Notes: generated by a model from the letters alone, not told the origin. Counted from the first letter of the stretch, positions 27,984-35,299 are shown. The stretch is 64,000 bases of DNA from Ligilactobacillus faecis (GCF_029889745.1 NZ_CP123639.1:274501-338500); one strand, 5' to 3'. Translations and numbers: made by a program.

Positions 27984-28857
27984 TCTTTTTACTTTCCACT
28001 CCTTCTACATCTGCATTATTCCAAATTCCCGGGATAGCTTGTTCGATAGCCTTAATAAAGCCATCGTCATCAGCGAGCGAATTATCTGGTTCTGGCAAGC
28101 GATCCAACAGTTCACGCATTGCAGTCTGTTTATCATACATTTCGACCACTGGCTGTCCTTTATCAATGCGTACGCTCTTGATATTTGCTGTATCGATCTC
28201 ACTGCTATCCTTTAAAACAATGATTGTTTCGTAATAGTAACCTTGCTTACCTGTCTGTGGATCTATCCACGGATCTAAACGATAAGCGCCGGCATCATCT
28301 TCATAATCACCTTCTGGATCGTGAACTTTAGACCATTTAAGTTTTTTGACAGACTTGAATTCTAGCACGTCTGTAATGTCTGCCGTTGCCTGTTGCAGGT
28401 ACTTCAATAGAATATCATTTGCATCAGTGTACAAGTCCATAGACTGCTGTTTTTTTAACTCTGTGAGTTGCTTTTTTATCTCTACATTTCTCAACAATCT
28501 TGAACCTGCTCTCATCGCTGTCCCATAGTCAGCGCCATATGCTTTTTGATACGCCCAAGTAGCATTGTATCGTTGCAAGTAATACAAGCAAAAGGCTTTC
28601 TGACGGTCTTTTAGCTCATCATTTTCTACTAGCTCATCGATCACATCCGGGCTTCTTGCCTGTGCAACTTTGCTCTTTTTTGTGTGCACCCTTTTTGCTT
28701 TTTTGTGTGCACCCTTTTTCTTGGTTGCATCCCTTTGCCAACCATTGCGACTTTTCCAAGATTTGACAGTATTAAGTGATACTCCGTATTTTTCGGCAAT
28801 GTCCTTATACTTCATTCCAGCTAAATAGTCCTTTTCAGCATCTTCAATGCGACTCAC
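27958..28857 (-). CDS. terS: Terminase small subunit
   Basis: 299 residues, long for TerS. An N-terminal helix-turn-helix ([18 protein letters not shown]) is followed by a lysine-rich linker, then the conserved core ([39 protein letters not shown]). It recognises the packaging site, probably nearby, and recruits TerL. Confidence 0.9.
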   Translation of the reverse strand: MSRIEDAEKDYLAGMKYKDIAEKYGVSLNTVKSWKSRNGWQRDATKKKGAHKKAKRVHTKKSKVAQARSPDVIDELVENDELKDRQKAFCLYYLQRYNATWAYQKAYGADYGTAMRAGSRLLRNVEIKKQLTELKKQQSMDLYTDANDILLKYLQQATADITDVLEFKSVKKLKWSKVHDPEGDYEDDAGAYRLDPWIDPQTGKQGYYYETIIVLKDSSEIDTANIKSVRIDKGQPVVEMYDKQTAMRELLDRLPEPDNSLADDDGFIKAIEQAIPGIWNNADVEGVESKKNGQEKRTK

Positions 28858-28895
28858 TTCATATCACCCACCTCCTAATTTGTAGTTTACGTAAA

Positions 28896-28997
28896 TTACT
28901 TCTCGTCTTTCTTATTGCTAGTCTCACGACCAAGTTTGTTAATTAGATACTCTTCCAAGCCACAACTCACAAGACCAGCATCTTTTGTCTGCTTCAT
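28896..28997 (-). CDS. 33-aa small protein upstream of TerS
   Basis: Begins MKQTKDAGLVSCGLEEYLIN and ends NKKDEK. Start ATG 28995-28997 has GGGAG five bases upstream; the stop lies 38 bp before TerS. Composition is hydrophilic. It is unrecognised and could be a genuine small late protein or a leader. Confidence 0.4.
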   Translation of the reverse strand: MKQTKDAGLVSCGLEEYLINKLGRETSNKKDEK

Positions 28998-29023
28998 ATT
29001 GCTCCCTTTCTGCAAAATAAAAA

Positions 29024-29041
29024 GCCAGCCGGTAAGCTGAC
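29024..29041 (-). terminator. Terminator after the 78-aa gene
   Basis: GTCAGC-TTACCG-GCTGGC followed by TTTTTATTTT on the minus strand; its first base is the last of the stop codon. Confidence 0.65.
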
Positions 29042-29277
29042 TACTCAATATTTTTAAAAGCTACATTGTTATCTTTAGAATAAACATCCATGTACAATTC
29101 TTTTTTATCGCCGTTATAGGTAAGCTCATAATATGCGTTAGATCCTGAAATACCTAGTAATGCTTTGTTATTTTGTAACACTTTACAACTCCAAACAACT
29201 AAAACATTTTCTTTGGCTACTCCCATGTATTTAGAGATTTTCTCGATACATAGATTTAGAAATTTTTGTCCATCCAT
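29041..29277 (-). CDS. 78-aa protein in its own terminator-bounded unit
   Basis: Starts MDGQKFLNLCIEKISKYMGV; single-domain alpha/beta with YELTYNGDKKELYM. It is enclosed by two near-identical terminators (29024-29041 and 29304-29321), which sets it apart from the late operon as a moron-like unit. I do not recognise the family. Confidence 0.55.
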   Translation of the reverse strand: MDGQKFLNLCIEKISKYMGVAKENVLVVWSCKVLQNNKALLGISGSNAYYELTYNGDKKELYMDVYSKDNNVAFKNIE

Positions 29278-29303
29278 AATTGAATACCTCCTAAAATAAA
29301 AAA

Positions 29304-29321
29304 GCCAGCGGTTAAGCTGAC
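29304..29321 (-). terminator. Terminator in the late leader, upstream of the 78-aa gene
   Basis: GTCAGC-TTAACC-GCTGGC (one G-U) then TTTTTTATTTT on the minus strand. It is the same stem as at 29024-29041 and lies directly after a tRNA-like segment. Confidence 0.65.
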
Positions 29322-29337
29322 TTATGATATAAACAAA

Positions 29338-29405
29338 GGCTCAAACTGGAATTGCACCAGCACGGCATGGGGAAAGTACCGCTCACTAGATTAAGCCATT
29401 TTGCC
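29338..29405 (-). other. Degenerate tRNA-like element
   Basis: The minus strand, 68 nt, can be laid out as acceptor GGCAAAA/TTGAGCC (two mismatches), D-arm GCTT/GAGC, anticodon arm with loop TTTCCCC (anticodon TCC, Gly), and T-arm CTGG-TGCAATT-CCAG. Key T-loop residues T54, C56 and A58 are kept but 55 is G, and the variable loop is only 2 nt. It is probably a decayed or mimic tRNA; a functional tRNA is unlikely. Confidence 0.3.
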
Positions 29406-29547
29406 ACACTCTCGGAATTTACGTGGCAAGGACTTAACGCGCCCACACGCTAGATTTATTTAGTGACGTTCTAGCACGTCATGCTTTAAGCATTGTCAGA
29501 TTTATTAGAATGTAAATTAACTCATGTCCCATTTCTGGAACACTATC

Positions 29548-29648
29548 ATAATAGCATGATATTGCTCTGATTATGGTCTGATGTTTCTATGGTTTTAGTC
29601 TGATTTTTGTCTGTTATTTGTATACAAAAAGTCTGATAAAGGTCTGAT
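29548..29648 (-). promoter_or_regulatory. Candidate late promoter with phased activator sites
   Basis: Six copies of ATCAGA(C/G) or AACAGAC on the minus strand (plus-strand GTCTGAT and variants) start at 29565, 29576, 29598, 29609, 29631 and 29642. Steps are 11, 22, 11, 22 and 11 bp, so all lie on one face of the helix. The first occupies the -35 position of an extended -10 box TGCTATTAT (29548-29556) that reads towards terS. The ArpU-like gene lies 0.9 kb upstream and is a candidate activator. A packaging (pac) site is the alternative. Confidence 0.55.
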
Positions 29649-29683
29649 TTTATTTCATGCTTTAGTTTACGGCAACAAAAAAA

Positions 29684-29720
29684 GACGGTATACTAAAGGT
29701 GGTTAATCCTGTATACCGTC
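29684..29720 (-). terminator. Terminator of the toxin-antitoxin unit
   Basis: A perfect 10-bp stem GACGGTATAC/GTATACCGTC with T7 on the minus strand. A second perfect 11-bp hairpin (AAGCTATTAGC/GCTAATAGCTT, 29723-29754) has its T5 run on the plus strand and may stop a rightward RNA. Confidence 0.75.
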
Positions 29721-29755
29721 TCAAGCTATTAGCCTTATTACATGCTAATAGCTTT

Positions 29756-30085
29756 TTAATATGTCATTTTTATTATTGACAATACTTTATCCAGAAATTC
29801 TTTAGGAACTTCATCGATCAACTCAAACCCTCTCGATACTAAATCAAGTGTTCGCTCATGCTCCAATAAAACTTGCCCTTCAACATCTAGATTTTCTGGA
29901 AGATCCAGATGCATTGGAAAGTCCTTCAACTTAGTTGTGATTGGAACGACCTTCACTAACCCCGTTAAGCGATTATATTCGTTATTTGAAATAATCAACA
30001 CAGGACGCATACCTTTTTGTTCATGTCCTCGGGTAGGATTTAAATTCGTTTTTACAACTTGTCCCTGTCTAAACTTAAATCTCAT
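29756..30085 (-). CDS. MazF/PemK-family toxin
   Basis: 109 residues, MRFKFRQGQVVKTNLNPTRG, with the family core RPVLIISNNEYNRL and LVKVVPITT. It is a sequence-specific endoribonuclease that cleaves mRNA when its antitoxin is lost. The antitoxin gene lies 67 bp upstream in the same unit. Confidence 0.88.
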   Translation of the reverse strand: MRFKFRQGQVVKTNLNPTRGHEQKGMRPVLIISNNEYNRLTGLVKVVPITTKLKDFPMHLDLPENLDVEGQVLLEHERTLDLVSRGFELIDEVPKEFLDKVLSIIKMTY

Positions 30086-30152
30086 AAGCCTATGCTCCTT
30101 ACTATTTTAATAATTGCCCTTACAAAGAAACGGTCAAGTAAGGGCAATATAT

Positions 30153-30413
30153 TCAAAGGAATTCACGACCATAAGCTTCAGACAAATCATGCTCAAGATT
30201 ACCGTGATTTTCTTTTTGATAAGCTTCTGTGTCAAAGCCATCAAATAACTCACTTAGATTCTTAACATCTGTTTTTTCTACTGGTTTAAGCAACAAGTTT
30301 TTTCCGCTGGTCTCAACATTAAATGAAACAATATCATCTCCGATTTTTGACAATAACGATTTGGGGAGTCTGATAGCAGCGGAATTACCCCATCTTTTTA
30401 GTGTTATATTCAT
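30153..30413 (-). CDS. MazE/AbrB-like antitoxin
   Basis: 86 residues from MNITLKRWGNSAAIRLPKSL, the swapped-hairpin AbrB DNA-binding fold of MazE antitoxins, with an acidic C-terminal toxin-binding tail (ELFDGFDTEAY). Start chosen at 30413 for its GGAGG site; an upstream in-frame Met overlaps the promoter. It should neutralise the MazF-like toxin and repress the unit. Confidence 0.85.
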   Translation of the reverse strand: MNITLKRWGNSAAIRLPKSLLSKIGDDIVSFNVETSGKNLLLKPVEKTDVKNLSELFDGFDTEAYQKENHGNLEHDLSEAYGREFL

Positions 30414-30447
30414 TCTAAGTAACCTCCAATACTTTAGAACTAAATAA

Positions 30448-30476
30448 AGTATACACAAAAGTTTCTACATTGTAAA
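30448..30476 (-). promoter_or_regulatory. Promoter of the toxin-antitoxin unit
   Basis: TTTACA (30471-30476), 17 bp, TATACT (30448-30453) on the minus strand, 35 bp ahead of the antitoxin start. The pair is therefore transcribed in the lysogen independently of the phage operons. Confidence 0.72.
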
Positions 30477-30481
30477 TAAAA

Positions 30482-30501
30482 AAGCCTGATTTCTCAGACT
30501 T
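30482..30501 (-). terminator. Terminator of the early/middle operon after the ArpU-like gene
   Basis: AAGTCTGA-GAAA-TCAGGCTT followed by TTTTATTT on the minus strand, 2 bp beyond the ArpU-like stop. Confidence 0.78.
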
Positions 30502-30503
30502 TT

Positions 30504-30968
30504 TCACTTATATTCGTGTAGATCTTTCCACCATGGACAACATGTCTCGAAAGCATCTGCAAATTCGTTTTCAGCTTTGCGTTTCTTGAGTTGATACTGA
30601 GCTTTCTCACATCCCAACAATTCGCATATTTCCCATGAATTGAGATCATCAACATATACACTAACTAATATTTTCTTACTCTCATCTCTGAGTGTATTTA
30701 AGGCTTCACCGACTCGCTCTAGCGTTTCTTTCGCATAAACTCGCTTTACGATCCGCTCTTCTAGATTATTACCAAAAGAGGGCGCTTTAGGTTCATCTGT
30801 GATCACTGGTGATTTGATGAAGCTATTTCCAACACCAGCTACACGCATTAATCTCTGATAGTCTTGCTTAAAAAATTTACGTACATTAGCTGATGTTGCA
30901 ATCGTATCTACATCGATTCCTTCAAACCAATTGACAAATTCTTCAGCTTTTGTCATGTCAATTTCCAT
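30504..30968 (-). CDS. ArpU-like phage late transcription regulator
   Basis: 154 residues from MEIDMTKAEEFVNWFEGID. The C-terminal helical DNA-binding region (DDLNSWEICELLGCEKAQYQ LKKRKAENEF) is sigma-factor-like. ArpU/RinA-type proteins close the early operon and switch on late genes in Gram-positive phages. Start set at 30968, after GGAGGG. Last gene before a terminator. Confidence 0.75.
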   Translation of the reverse strand: MEIDMTKAEEFVNWFEGIDVDTIATSANVRKFFKQDYQRLMRVAGVGNSFIKSPVITDEPKAPSFGNNLEERIVKRVYAKETLERVGEALNTLRDESKKILVSVYVDDLNSWEICELLGCEKAQYQLKKRKAENEFADAFETCCPWWKDLHEYK

Positions 30969-30982
30969 CGTGTGGCCCTCCA

Positions 30983-31041
30983 TGTTATAATTAAGCATCG
31001 GATATTTGTGGAGGGCTGTCGCTTGTTGCGATGGCTTTTTT
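30983..31041 (+). ncRNA. Candidate mini-RNA gene on the strand opposite the operon (copy B)
   Basis: Extended -10 TGTTATAAT (30983-30991), then 23 nt, an 8-bp stem GCTGTCGC/GCGATGGC with loop TTGTT (31015-31035), and T6. The predicted transcript is about 43 nt with no open frame. The architecture and the block ATATTTGTNNAGGG match copy A at 42571-42630. The start region overlaps the 5' end of the ArpU-like gene in antisense. Confidence 0.5.
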
Positions 31042-31436
31042 CATTCGATCGTATCGATCGTGTAACGTCTAGCTACCGTAAGTTGTTGCGTTTTTGCCTT
31101 CCGCACATGACTTAAGCTACAACCAATAAAATTAGCTACTTCAGCATTCGTTTTGAATTTATACTTTTTTTGAGTTCTGTGGTCCGTTACGACCCACCAG
31201 CTAAATTTGCTTATACCTTTATCAGATCGTGATTGTCGCCCATATTTTCGGTGATGCGCATAATTTTTACGATATTTCAAGATCTCTTTGTAATGTGGAT
31301 TAGACTTAGGTATGAGTTGCTCATGCTCATACCATTTAGCACTCGGATCACCTAGTTTATCCTGAATATACCAATCTAAAGCATCTAGATGTCTCGGATC
31401 AAAAGGCCCTAAGTACCTTAGTCGTTGTCGTCCCAT
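31041..31436 (-). CDS. Hypothetical phage protein with NUMOD-like C-terminal motif
   Basis: 131 residues if started at MGRQRLRYLGPFDPRHLDAL (31436), which overlaps the upstream gene; a start at 31469 is possible. The N-terminal part carries FDPRHLDALDWYIQDKLGDP. The C-terminal part (KYKFKTNAEVANFIGCSLSH) resembles the small DNA-binding NUMOD/helix-turn-helix repeats of homing endonucleases. No nuclease motif is visible. Function unknown. Confidence 0.55.
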   Translation of the reverse strand: MGRQRLRYLGPFDPRHLDALDWYIQDKLGDPSAKWYEHEQLIPKSNPHYKEILKYRKNYAHHRKYGRQSRSDKGISKFSWWVVTDHRTQKKYKFKTNAEVANFIGCSLSHVRKAKTQQLTVARRYTIDTIE

Positions 31437-31624
31437 TTGCGATCCCTCATAAGGTCTGCAATCTCGCACAACTTAATCATGCACACGCTAAGCAGATAAG
31501 CTACTAGCAGACCAACCAAAATCAATGTTGTTAACATATACCCCTGAGACATTCTCACGAAGATAGCAATCATCAAACTTGCCACTCCAATGATATTTAA
31601 CGCATTCCAAATTCCTTTAAACAT
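31418..31624 (-). CDS. Small membrane protein, 68 aa
   Basis: From MFKGIWNALNIIGVASLMIA: two hydrophobic segments and a hydrophilic end (MRDRKWDDND). Its ATG overlaps the stop of the 27-residue gene upstream (TAATG), so translation is coupled. Unknown function. Confidence 0.6.
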   Translation of the reverse strand: MFKGIWNALNIIGVASLMIAIFVRMSQGYMLTTLILVGLLVAYLLSVCMIKLCEIADLMRDRKWDDND

Positions 31625-31707
31625 TAGTCGTCCCTCCTTAATGCCCAACCGATAAACATTCCAATTCCGAGTGTCGCACCTGCGATCACGATCGTTAAAG
31701 CTGTCAT
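31624..31707 (-). CDS. 27-aa single-span membrane peptide
   Basis: Starts MTALTIVIAGATLGIGMFIG and ends WALRRDD: one transmembrane helix with a positive, cytoplasm-facing end. Ribosome site GGAGG lies 9 nt upstream; stop and next start share a base. Unrecognised. Confidence 0.6.
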   Translation of the reverse strand: MTALTIVIAGATLGIGMFIGWALRRDD

Positions 31708-32105
31708 TCTGTTTCCTCCAAATCGTCTAATCGAGCCCACAAAATATCACTGTACCGTTCCATTGTCTCCAGCTGGAGGCGCAACAACTTCACTTGCTCT
31801 TCTCCGATACTTGATAATTTTTCGTCATCATTCAAAAAGGCTTTTAACTTTCTGATTTTTTTGTCCAGATCAGCTTTTTCTTCTTTAAGCTTTTCAACGA
31901 CTGGCTTATCTGCTGTTTCTTTTTTATCTTCATACATGATTATCACTTGATGAAATGCTTCAAAAAAGCCACCGGCTGAGCTTATTTGATATTTAATATC
32001 AATTAATTCTTTATCTTTGATAAAGTCATTGATTGAATCTTCTAAGGATACGTATGGTCCACTTCCTTCTTGAAGATACCCCTCTGTTATAATCTTTACT
32101 TTCAT
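31704..32105 (-). CDS. Hypothetical early protein, 133 aa
   Basis: The N-terminal 70 residues are alpha/beta (MKVKIITEGYLQEGSGPYVS, ISSAGGFFEAFHQVIIMYED), the rest a charged coiled coil (EKLKEEKADLDKKIRKLKAF). It overlaps the 27-residue gene by 4 bp. Not recognised. Confidence 0.6.
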   Translation of the reverse strand: MKVKIITEGYLQEGSGPYVSLEDSINDFIKDKELIDIKYQISSAGGFFEAFHQVIIMYEDKKETADKPVVEKLKEEKADLDKKIRKLKAFLNDDEKLSSIGEEQVKLLRLQLETMERYSDILWARLDDLEETE

Positions 32106-32108
32106 TTC

Positions 32109-32663
32109 CTAGTCCTCCAATTCATCTTCTGATACTTCGACTTTGAGTACATTGAGATCTAGCCCTTTTGCGCGCGGATCTTTTTGCATCTCATCGATCT
32201 CATCCTGCGTAAATTGCGGACGTCCCAAAGGTGTTGGTGTTTTAGATTCCCAATACCACGAGCCATCATAACGATTTACCCTTAAATACTTATAATCAAA
32301 GTTCGGTTTGATGTAATACTTCTTCTCTTTTTCGGTCGTATAACCTGTGAAGTAGGCTTGTGACATTCTGTTGATAAAATCTTGTTCAACAATATCAGAG
32401 TATTTTTCAGCCTGCTCAACTAACATATAACTGAAATTCAAATTAATATTGCTGTTATAGAATGGCAGATCTTTGTGTTTCTCAAACCATTCAGCTTCTT
32501 CGGGAGTTAGTACCACCCGTTTGACAATCTGCTCATTGCTGTTTAGTTTGTGCCAGCCTTTTCTGTTCATTTTCTTTTGAGTCACTTTATACAACGTTCC
32601 TTCAGCATTACTTAAGGCACTTACTTCATCTTTGTTGATCCAAAAATCTTTTTCTTCTGTCAT
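32109..32663 (-). CDS. DUF1642-like early protein, about 184 aa
   Basis: Start placed at MTEEKDFWINKDEVSALSNA (32663) behind GGGGGAG. Contains QFTQDEIDEMQKDPRAKGLD near the C terminus, a pattern common in DUF1642 proteins of lactic phages; DUF assignment from memory. Function unknown. Confidence 0.5.
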   Translation of the reverse strand: MTEEKDFWINKDEVSALSNAEGTLYKVTQKKMNRKGWHKLNSNEQIVKRVVLTPEEAEWFEKHKDLPFYNSNINLNFSYMLVEQAEKYSDIVEQDFINRMSQAYFTGYTTEKEKKYYIKPNFDYKYLRVNRYDGSWYWESKTPTPLGRPQFTQDEIDEMQKDPRAKGLDLNVLKVEVSEDELED

Positions 32664-32676
32664 TTTGTTACTCCCC

Positions 32677-32922
32677 CTAAAACTTATCTTTTCCACCTTT
32701 AGCCACCGTTTCGATCGTGACCTTGCAAATCTCATGTGGGATTTTACGTGGTCCCTTGTTATTCATGTATTCTTTCGCTTTTTCCTTGCTCTTGAACTTA
32801 GCAGCTTCACAGCAGTTGTACGTGTAACCATATCCTGTAATATGTCCATATTTTAAATAGCCATAAGCTTGAGTTTTAGGATAACCGGGATAATACAGCT
32901 TGATCACGTAATACTTACTCAT
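32677..32922 (-). CDS. Hypothetical early protein, 81 aa
   Basis: From MSKYYVIKLYYPGYPKTQAY; a tyrosine-rich alpha/beta domain with an adjacent cysteine pair (YNCCEAAKFKSKEKAKEYM). Overlaps the upstream gene. Unrecognised. Confidence 0.55.
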   Translation of the reverse strand: MSKYYVIKLYYPGYPKTQAYGYLKYGHITGYGYTYNCCEAAKFKSKEKAKEYMNNKGPRKIPHEICKVTIETVAKGGKDKF

Positions 32923-32927
32923 GATGA

Positions 32928-33407
32928 TCACCTCACTTTAAAAAATTCTGCTGGATCGTAATCAAGATTTTGCATGATGTCGTAAAACTGTACCTTACCT
33001 TTTGTCGTAACTCTACGAGTATTGACGTTCTTGCTTAGTCCAAAGATCCGCATCTTAAAATCATTCTTGCGTGGCACAACTACTTCAACAGCTTTTTTAA
33101 ACCGTCGTTGAAATAAGTTAAATCTCAACTTAGCAGCTGGATCAGCACCGTATCGTCCATCTAAGCTAGATTTAACGTCGTAAACATGCAAGATACGTCC
33201 ATTACGATCATAGATCACAAAATCTGGTTTATATGTGATCGCCGTCATAGCTCCAGCTTCTTCAAGCACAAATCGGGGATGCACGTCAAACTCGTAGCCA
33301 CTATGTTTGACAAAACGCTGATAGAAGTCAGCCTCTTTTTGTGAATCAAACACGATCCCATCGAGTTCGACCTTACGACCAAAATGCGTGCCTGGTTTAT
33401 TCTTCAT
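32928..33407 (-). CDS. DUF1064 phage protein (nuclease-fold)
   Basis: 159 residues from MKNKPGTHFGRKVELDGIVF. The core FDSQKEADFYQRF, YKPDFVIYD and VYDVKSS has the E-D-xK pattern of PD-(D/E)XK-like nucleases, matching DUF1064. Probably involved in DNA processing. Its start codon overlaps the last codons of the upstream gene. Confidence 0.7.
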   Translation of the reverse strand: MKNKPGTHFGRKVELDGIVFDSQKEADFYQRFVKHSGYEFDVHPRFVLEEAGAMTAITYKPDFVIYDRNGRILHVYDVKSSLDGRYGADPAAKLRFNLFQRRFKKAVEVVVPRKNDFKMRIFGLSKNVNTRRVTTKGKVQFYDIMQNLDYDPAEFFKVR

Positions 33408-33936
33408 TAGCTTTGCTCCATGCCTTAGCCATCGCAGCATACTCAACCCGTGCTTCGTTTAGCTTATTGATCAATTCTGTTGTGCTTTCAAACTTCAAAG
33501 CCGTTGCGATCTCATCAAAACTATATCCCTCAGATAACATTGCTAGCGTTTTACGTGGTTCGAAATCACCTTTGATTTCGTAATTCTCGATCAGCAGGAA
33601 TTTATCAACAATATCTGCTGTGATCTCTTCATCTTGTTCGATTGTTTGTTCTCCACCTACTTCAAGCGATAATTGTTCATTTTTTACTGACGTCCACACG
33701 CCATTACCGTCTTTTTCGAAAAATTCAACTGGCTCAAGTGTTTCAGCATCTACGGTACGTTTGTAATGCGTGATCGCTGATTCGATTGTGATCTTTGCTC
33801 GACCATCTTCTTTTAGCTTGGATAAGTTATCTAGCTGATTGTTTAGCCCCCAACCCTCTAACTTGACTGTAATTGATACATTGCCCTTGGAATCTACCTT
33901 GAAATTGTCGATGTCTGCATAAAAGTTTAAACTCAT
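33397..33936 (-). CDS. Hypothetical phage protein, 179 aa
   Basis: N-terminal beta-rich half (MSLNFYADIDNFKVDSKGNV SITVKLEGWG), acidic middle, helical end (YSFDEIATALKFESTTELIN), the latter a plausible helix-turn-helix. Often seen beside DUF1064 genes in lactobacillus phages. Function unknown. Confidence 0.55.
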   Translation of the reverse strand: MSLNFYADIDNFKVDSKGNVSITVKLEGWGLNNQLDNLSKLKEDGRAKITIESAITHYKRTVDAETLEPVEFFEKDGNGVWTSVKNEQLSLEVGGEQTIEQDEEITADIVDKFLLIENYEIKGDFEPRKTLAMLSEGYSFDEIATALKFESTTELINKLNEARVEYAAMAKAWSKANEE

Positions 33937-34029
33937 GTTCTTTTCCTCCTATTGTTAAAAATGTCGTTTTTTTTGACAATACAGCTTAAAATTCAAATTC
34001 TATCGTTAAAAAAATTGCTTTTTTTGATT

Positions 34030-34125
34030 TTATCTATTGTCAAACCCTGCCCAAATCAGCAAGATCAATATCACTAATAATCCGATAAGGCTCAACCCAC
34101 CGAATATCACTTTAAAAATAAACAC
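34030..34125 (-). CDS. 31-aa hydrophobic peptide, GTG start
   Basis: Begins (M)FIFKVIFGGLSLIGLLVI and ends WAGFDNR: one membrane helix. AGGGGG lies 11 nt upstream of GTG. It is in the otherwise gene-poor stretch 33937-34234, which also holds A/T homopolymer runs and two ATTGTCAAA-type words; no other gene there is convincing. Confidence 0.4.
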   Translation of the reverse strand: MFIFKVIFGGLSLIGLLVILILLIWAGFDNR

Positions 34126-34234
34126 ATTGCTTTTAACCCCCTTAGAATGCTCATACACGTTCGTTTATTCCCACCCTTACAAATTCTTGTCCTACCCACT
34201 AAACTTTGTGTATGGTGTTCTAGCATTACTTTAA

Positions 34235-34387
34235 TCAGCTTTTAGGCTGCTTCCATTCGTCTGGTTTATCAGATCCTGTACTTTTGACCCACTCTTTATA
34301 GGTTTGACCATGCGTATATGGTTGTCCTAAGACAGTTCCATTCTTCTTGGCATCCCATTGAATGACTCGACGTTGTCCTTTATTCAT
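34235..34387 (-). CDS. 50-aa small protein
   Basis: Begins MNKGQRRVIQWDAKKNGTVL and ends EWKQPKS. Its ATG overlaps the end of the upstream gene (CATGAATAA), giving translational coupling. Sequence is hydrophilic, tryptophan-rich near the end. Unrecognised but clearly in the operon. Confidence 0.6.
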   Translation of the reverse strand: MNKGQRRVIQWDAKKNGTVLGQPYTHGQTYKEWVKSTGSDKPDEWKQPKS

Positions 34388-34625
34388 GTTTTTTTACCTT
34401 TCCAGCTTCTAAAGCTAATTCATACATTCGTTGTGTTGTCTCTTCCTCTAAATTATCAAGCGCTCGTTTATGCTCTAAAGTGATCAACTTCTGAACATGA
34501 GCCATCTCACTAAATGCTCGTTCGTACGTCCATTTTTTTGTGTGATACATCTCCAAAGCCTGCAGTTGGCGTTCTTCTAGTTGTCTAATACGACTATCAC
34601 GCTCATCTTGTGTCATCATTTCCAT
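34380..34625 (-). CDS. Hypothetical helical protein, 81 aa
   Basis: From MEMMTQDERDSRIRQLEERQ; almost entirely alpha-helical coiled coil (HKRALDNLEEETTQRMYELA). The start overlaps the end of the upstream HTH gene. Longer in-frame starts lie inside that gene and are less likely. Confidence 0.5.
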   Translation of the reverse strand: MEMMTQDERDSRIRQLEERQLQALEMYHTKKWTYERAFSEMAHVQKLITLEHKRALDNLEEETTQRMYELALEAGKVKKHE

Positions 34626-35004
34626 CGCCTTGCACTCTCCTCTCTTCAAGTTCATGTGCATCCCACTCACGCTTAAATCGTTGATAGATGCTTTCCCACG
34701 ACTCATCATTCATATATCCCTCACGTAAGGCCTTTGTGATCTTCTCTTTTCTCTTATTCCACCGCTGTTGTCTCCCTGCATCTGTTTGGCTTTTTTCTTC
34801 TATGCCTTGTAGATAGCCGACCGATACGCCAAAGTAATCTGCTAGCTTTTGCCAAGCCTCTATTTTGGGCTTTCTATCTCCCTTTTCATATTGACTGATA
34901 GTACTAACTGCTAAACCAGTATTGTTAGCTAGATTTGCTAAGGTAAGACCTCTTTCTGCCCGCAGTTCTCTAATTCTGTTTTCCAACTTGCGCACGCTCC
35001 TCAT
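34603..35004 (-). CDS. HTH (XRE-type) regulator within the early operon
   Basis: About 133 residues. N-terminal Cro/CI-type HTH (LRAERGLTLANLANNTGLAV STISQYEKGDRKPK) is followed by SVGYLQG and a basic helical C-terminal part. A second XRE protein embedded in the replication region could modulate early gene timing. It overlaps the Cse60-like gene by ~35 bp. Confidence 0.72.
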   Translation of the reverse strand: MRSVRKLENRIRELRAERGLTLANLANNTGLAVSTISQYEKGDRKPKIEAWQKLADYFGVSVGYLQGIEEKSQTDAGRQQRWNKRKEKITKALREGYMNDESWESIYQRFKREWDAHELEERRVQGDGNDDTR

Positions 35005-35197
35005 CAACTGAATAAATCAACATAGCATTAACCCCAACACCATCAGCCACTTGTGGTTGATAATCTGAAAATTCAATCCAATTTCCAAACTTAATGTCTT
35101 TGATTTCAACCTGATTATCTCGAAGCCAACTGTTAATACTTGTTTCAAGATCTAACTCAGAATATTCTGAAAACAGCTTCACTTGTGTTAATTTCAT
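34970..35197 (-). CDS. Cse60-like small protein
   Basis: 75 residues, MKLTQVKLFSEYSELDLETS, alternating strand-helix pattern of the Cse60 family (small proteins first named from sporulation) with DIKFGNWIEFSDYQPQVADG. Its ATG overlaps the stop of the basic 31-residue gene (ATGA). Function unknown. Confidence 0.55.
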   Translation of the reverse strand: MKLTQVKLFSEYSELDLETSINSWLRDNQVEIKDIKFGNWIEFSDYQPQVADGVGVNAMLIYSVDEERAQVGKQN

Positions 35198-35289
35198 GCT
35201 TTCTTCTCTCCCTTCAACATTGCTTTTTCCTGTTTCTTCTTGCGACGGCGTCGCTTATCTCTCTTACGACTTCTTTTCTTCCCTGTCAT
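35194..35289 (-). CDS. 31-aa strongly basic peptide
   Basis: Starts MTGKKRSRKRDKRRRRKKKQ; more than half of its residues are Lys or Arg. Start 35289 lies 10 bp after the previous gene and its stop overlaps the next start. The composition suggests nucleic-acid binding; no family is recognised. Confidence 0.55.
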   Translation of the reverse strand: MTGKKRSRKRDKRRRRKKKQEKAMLKGEKKA

Positions 35290-35299
35290 AGTTTCACCC

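Noticed and set aside
29565-29648. CRISPR array
   Set aside because: Repeats are 7 bp with 11/22-bp steps, far too short; no cas genes anywhere in the window.
34120-34222. 39-codon frame starting at the ATG near 34222 (MLEHHTQSLVGRTRICKGGN)
   Set aside because: No ribosome site, overlaps the better supported GTG-started membrane peptide in another frame.
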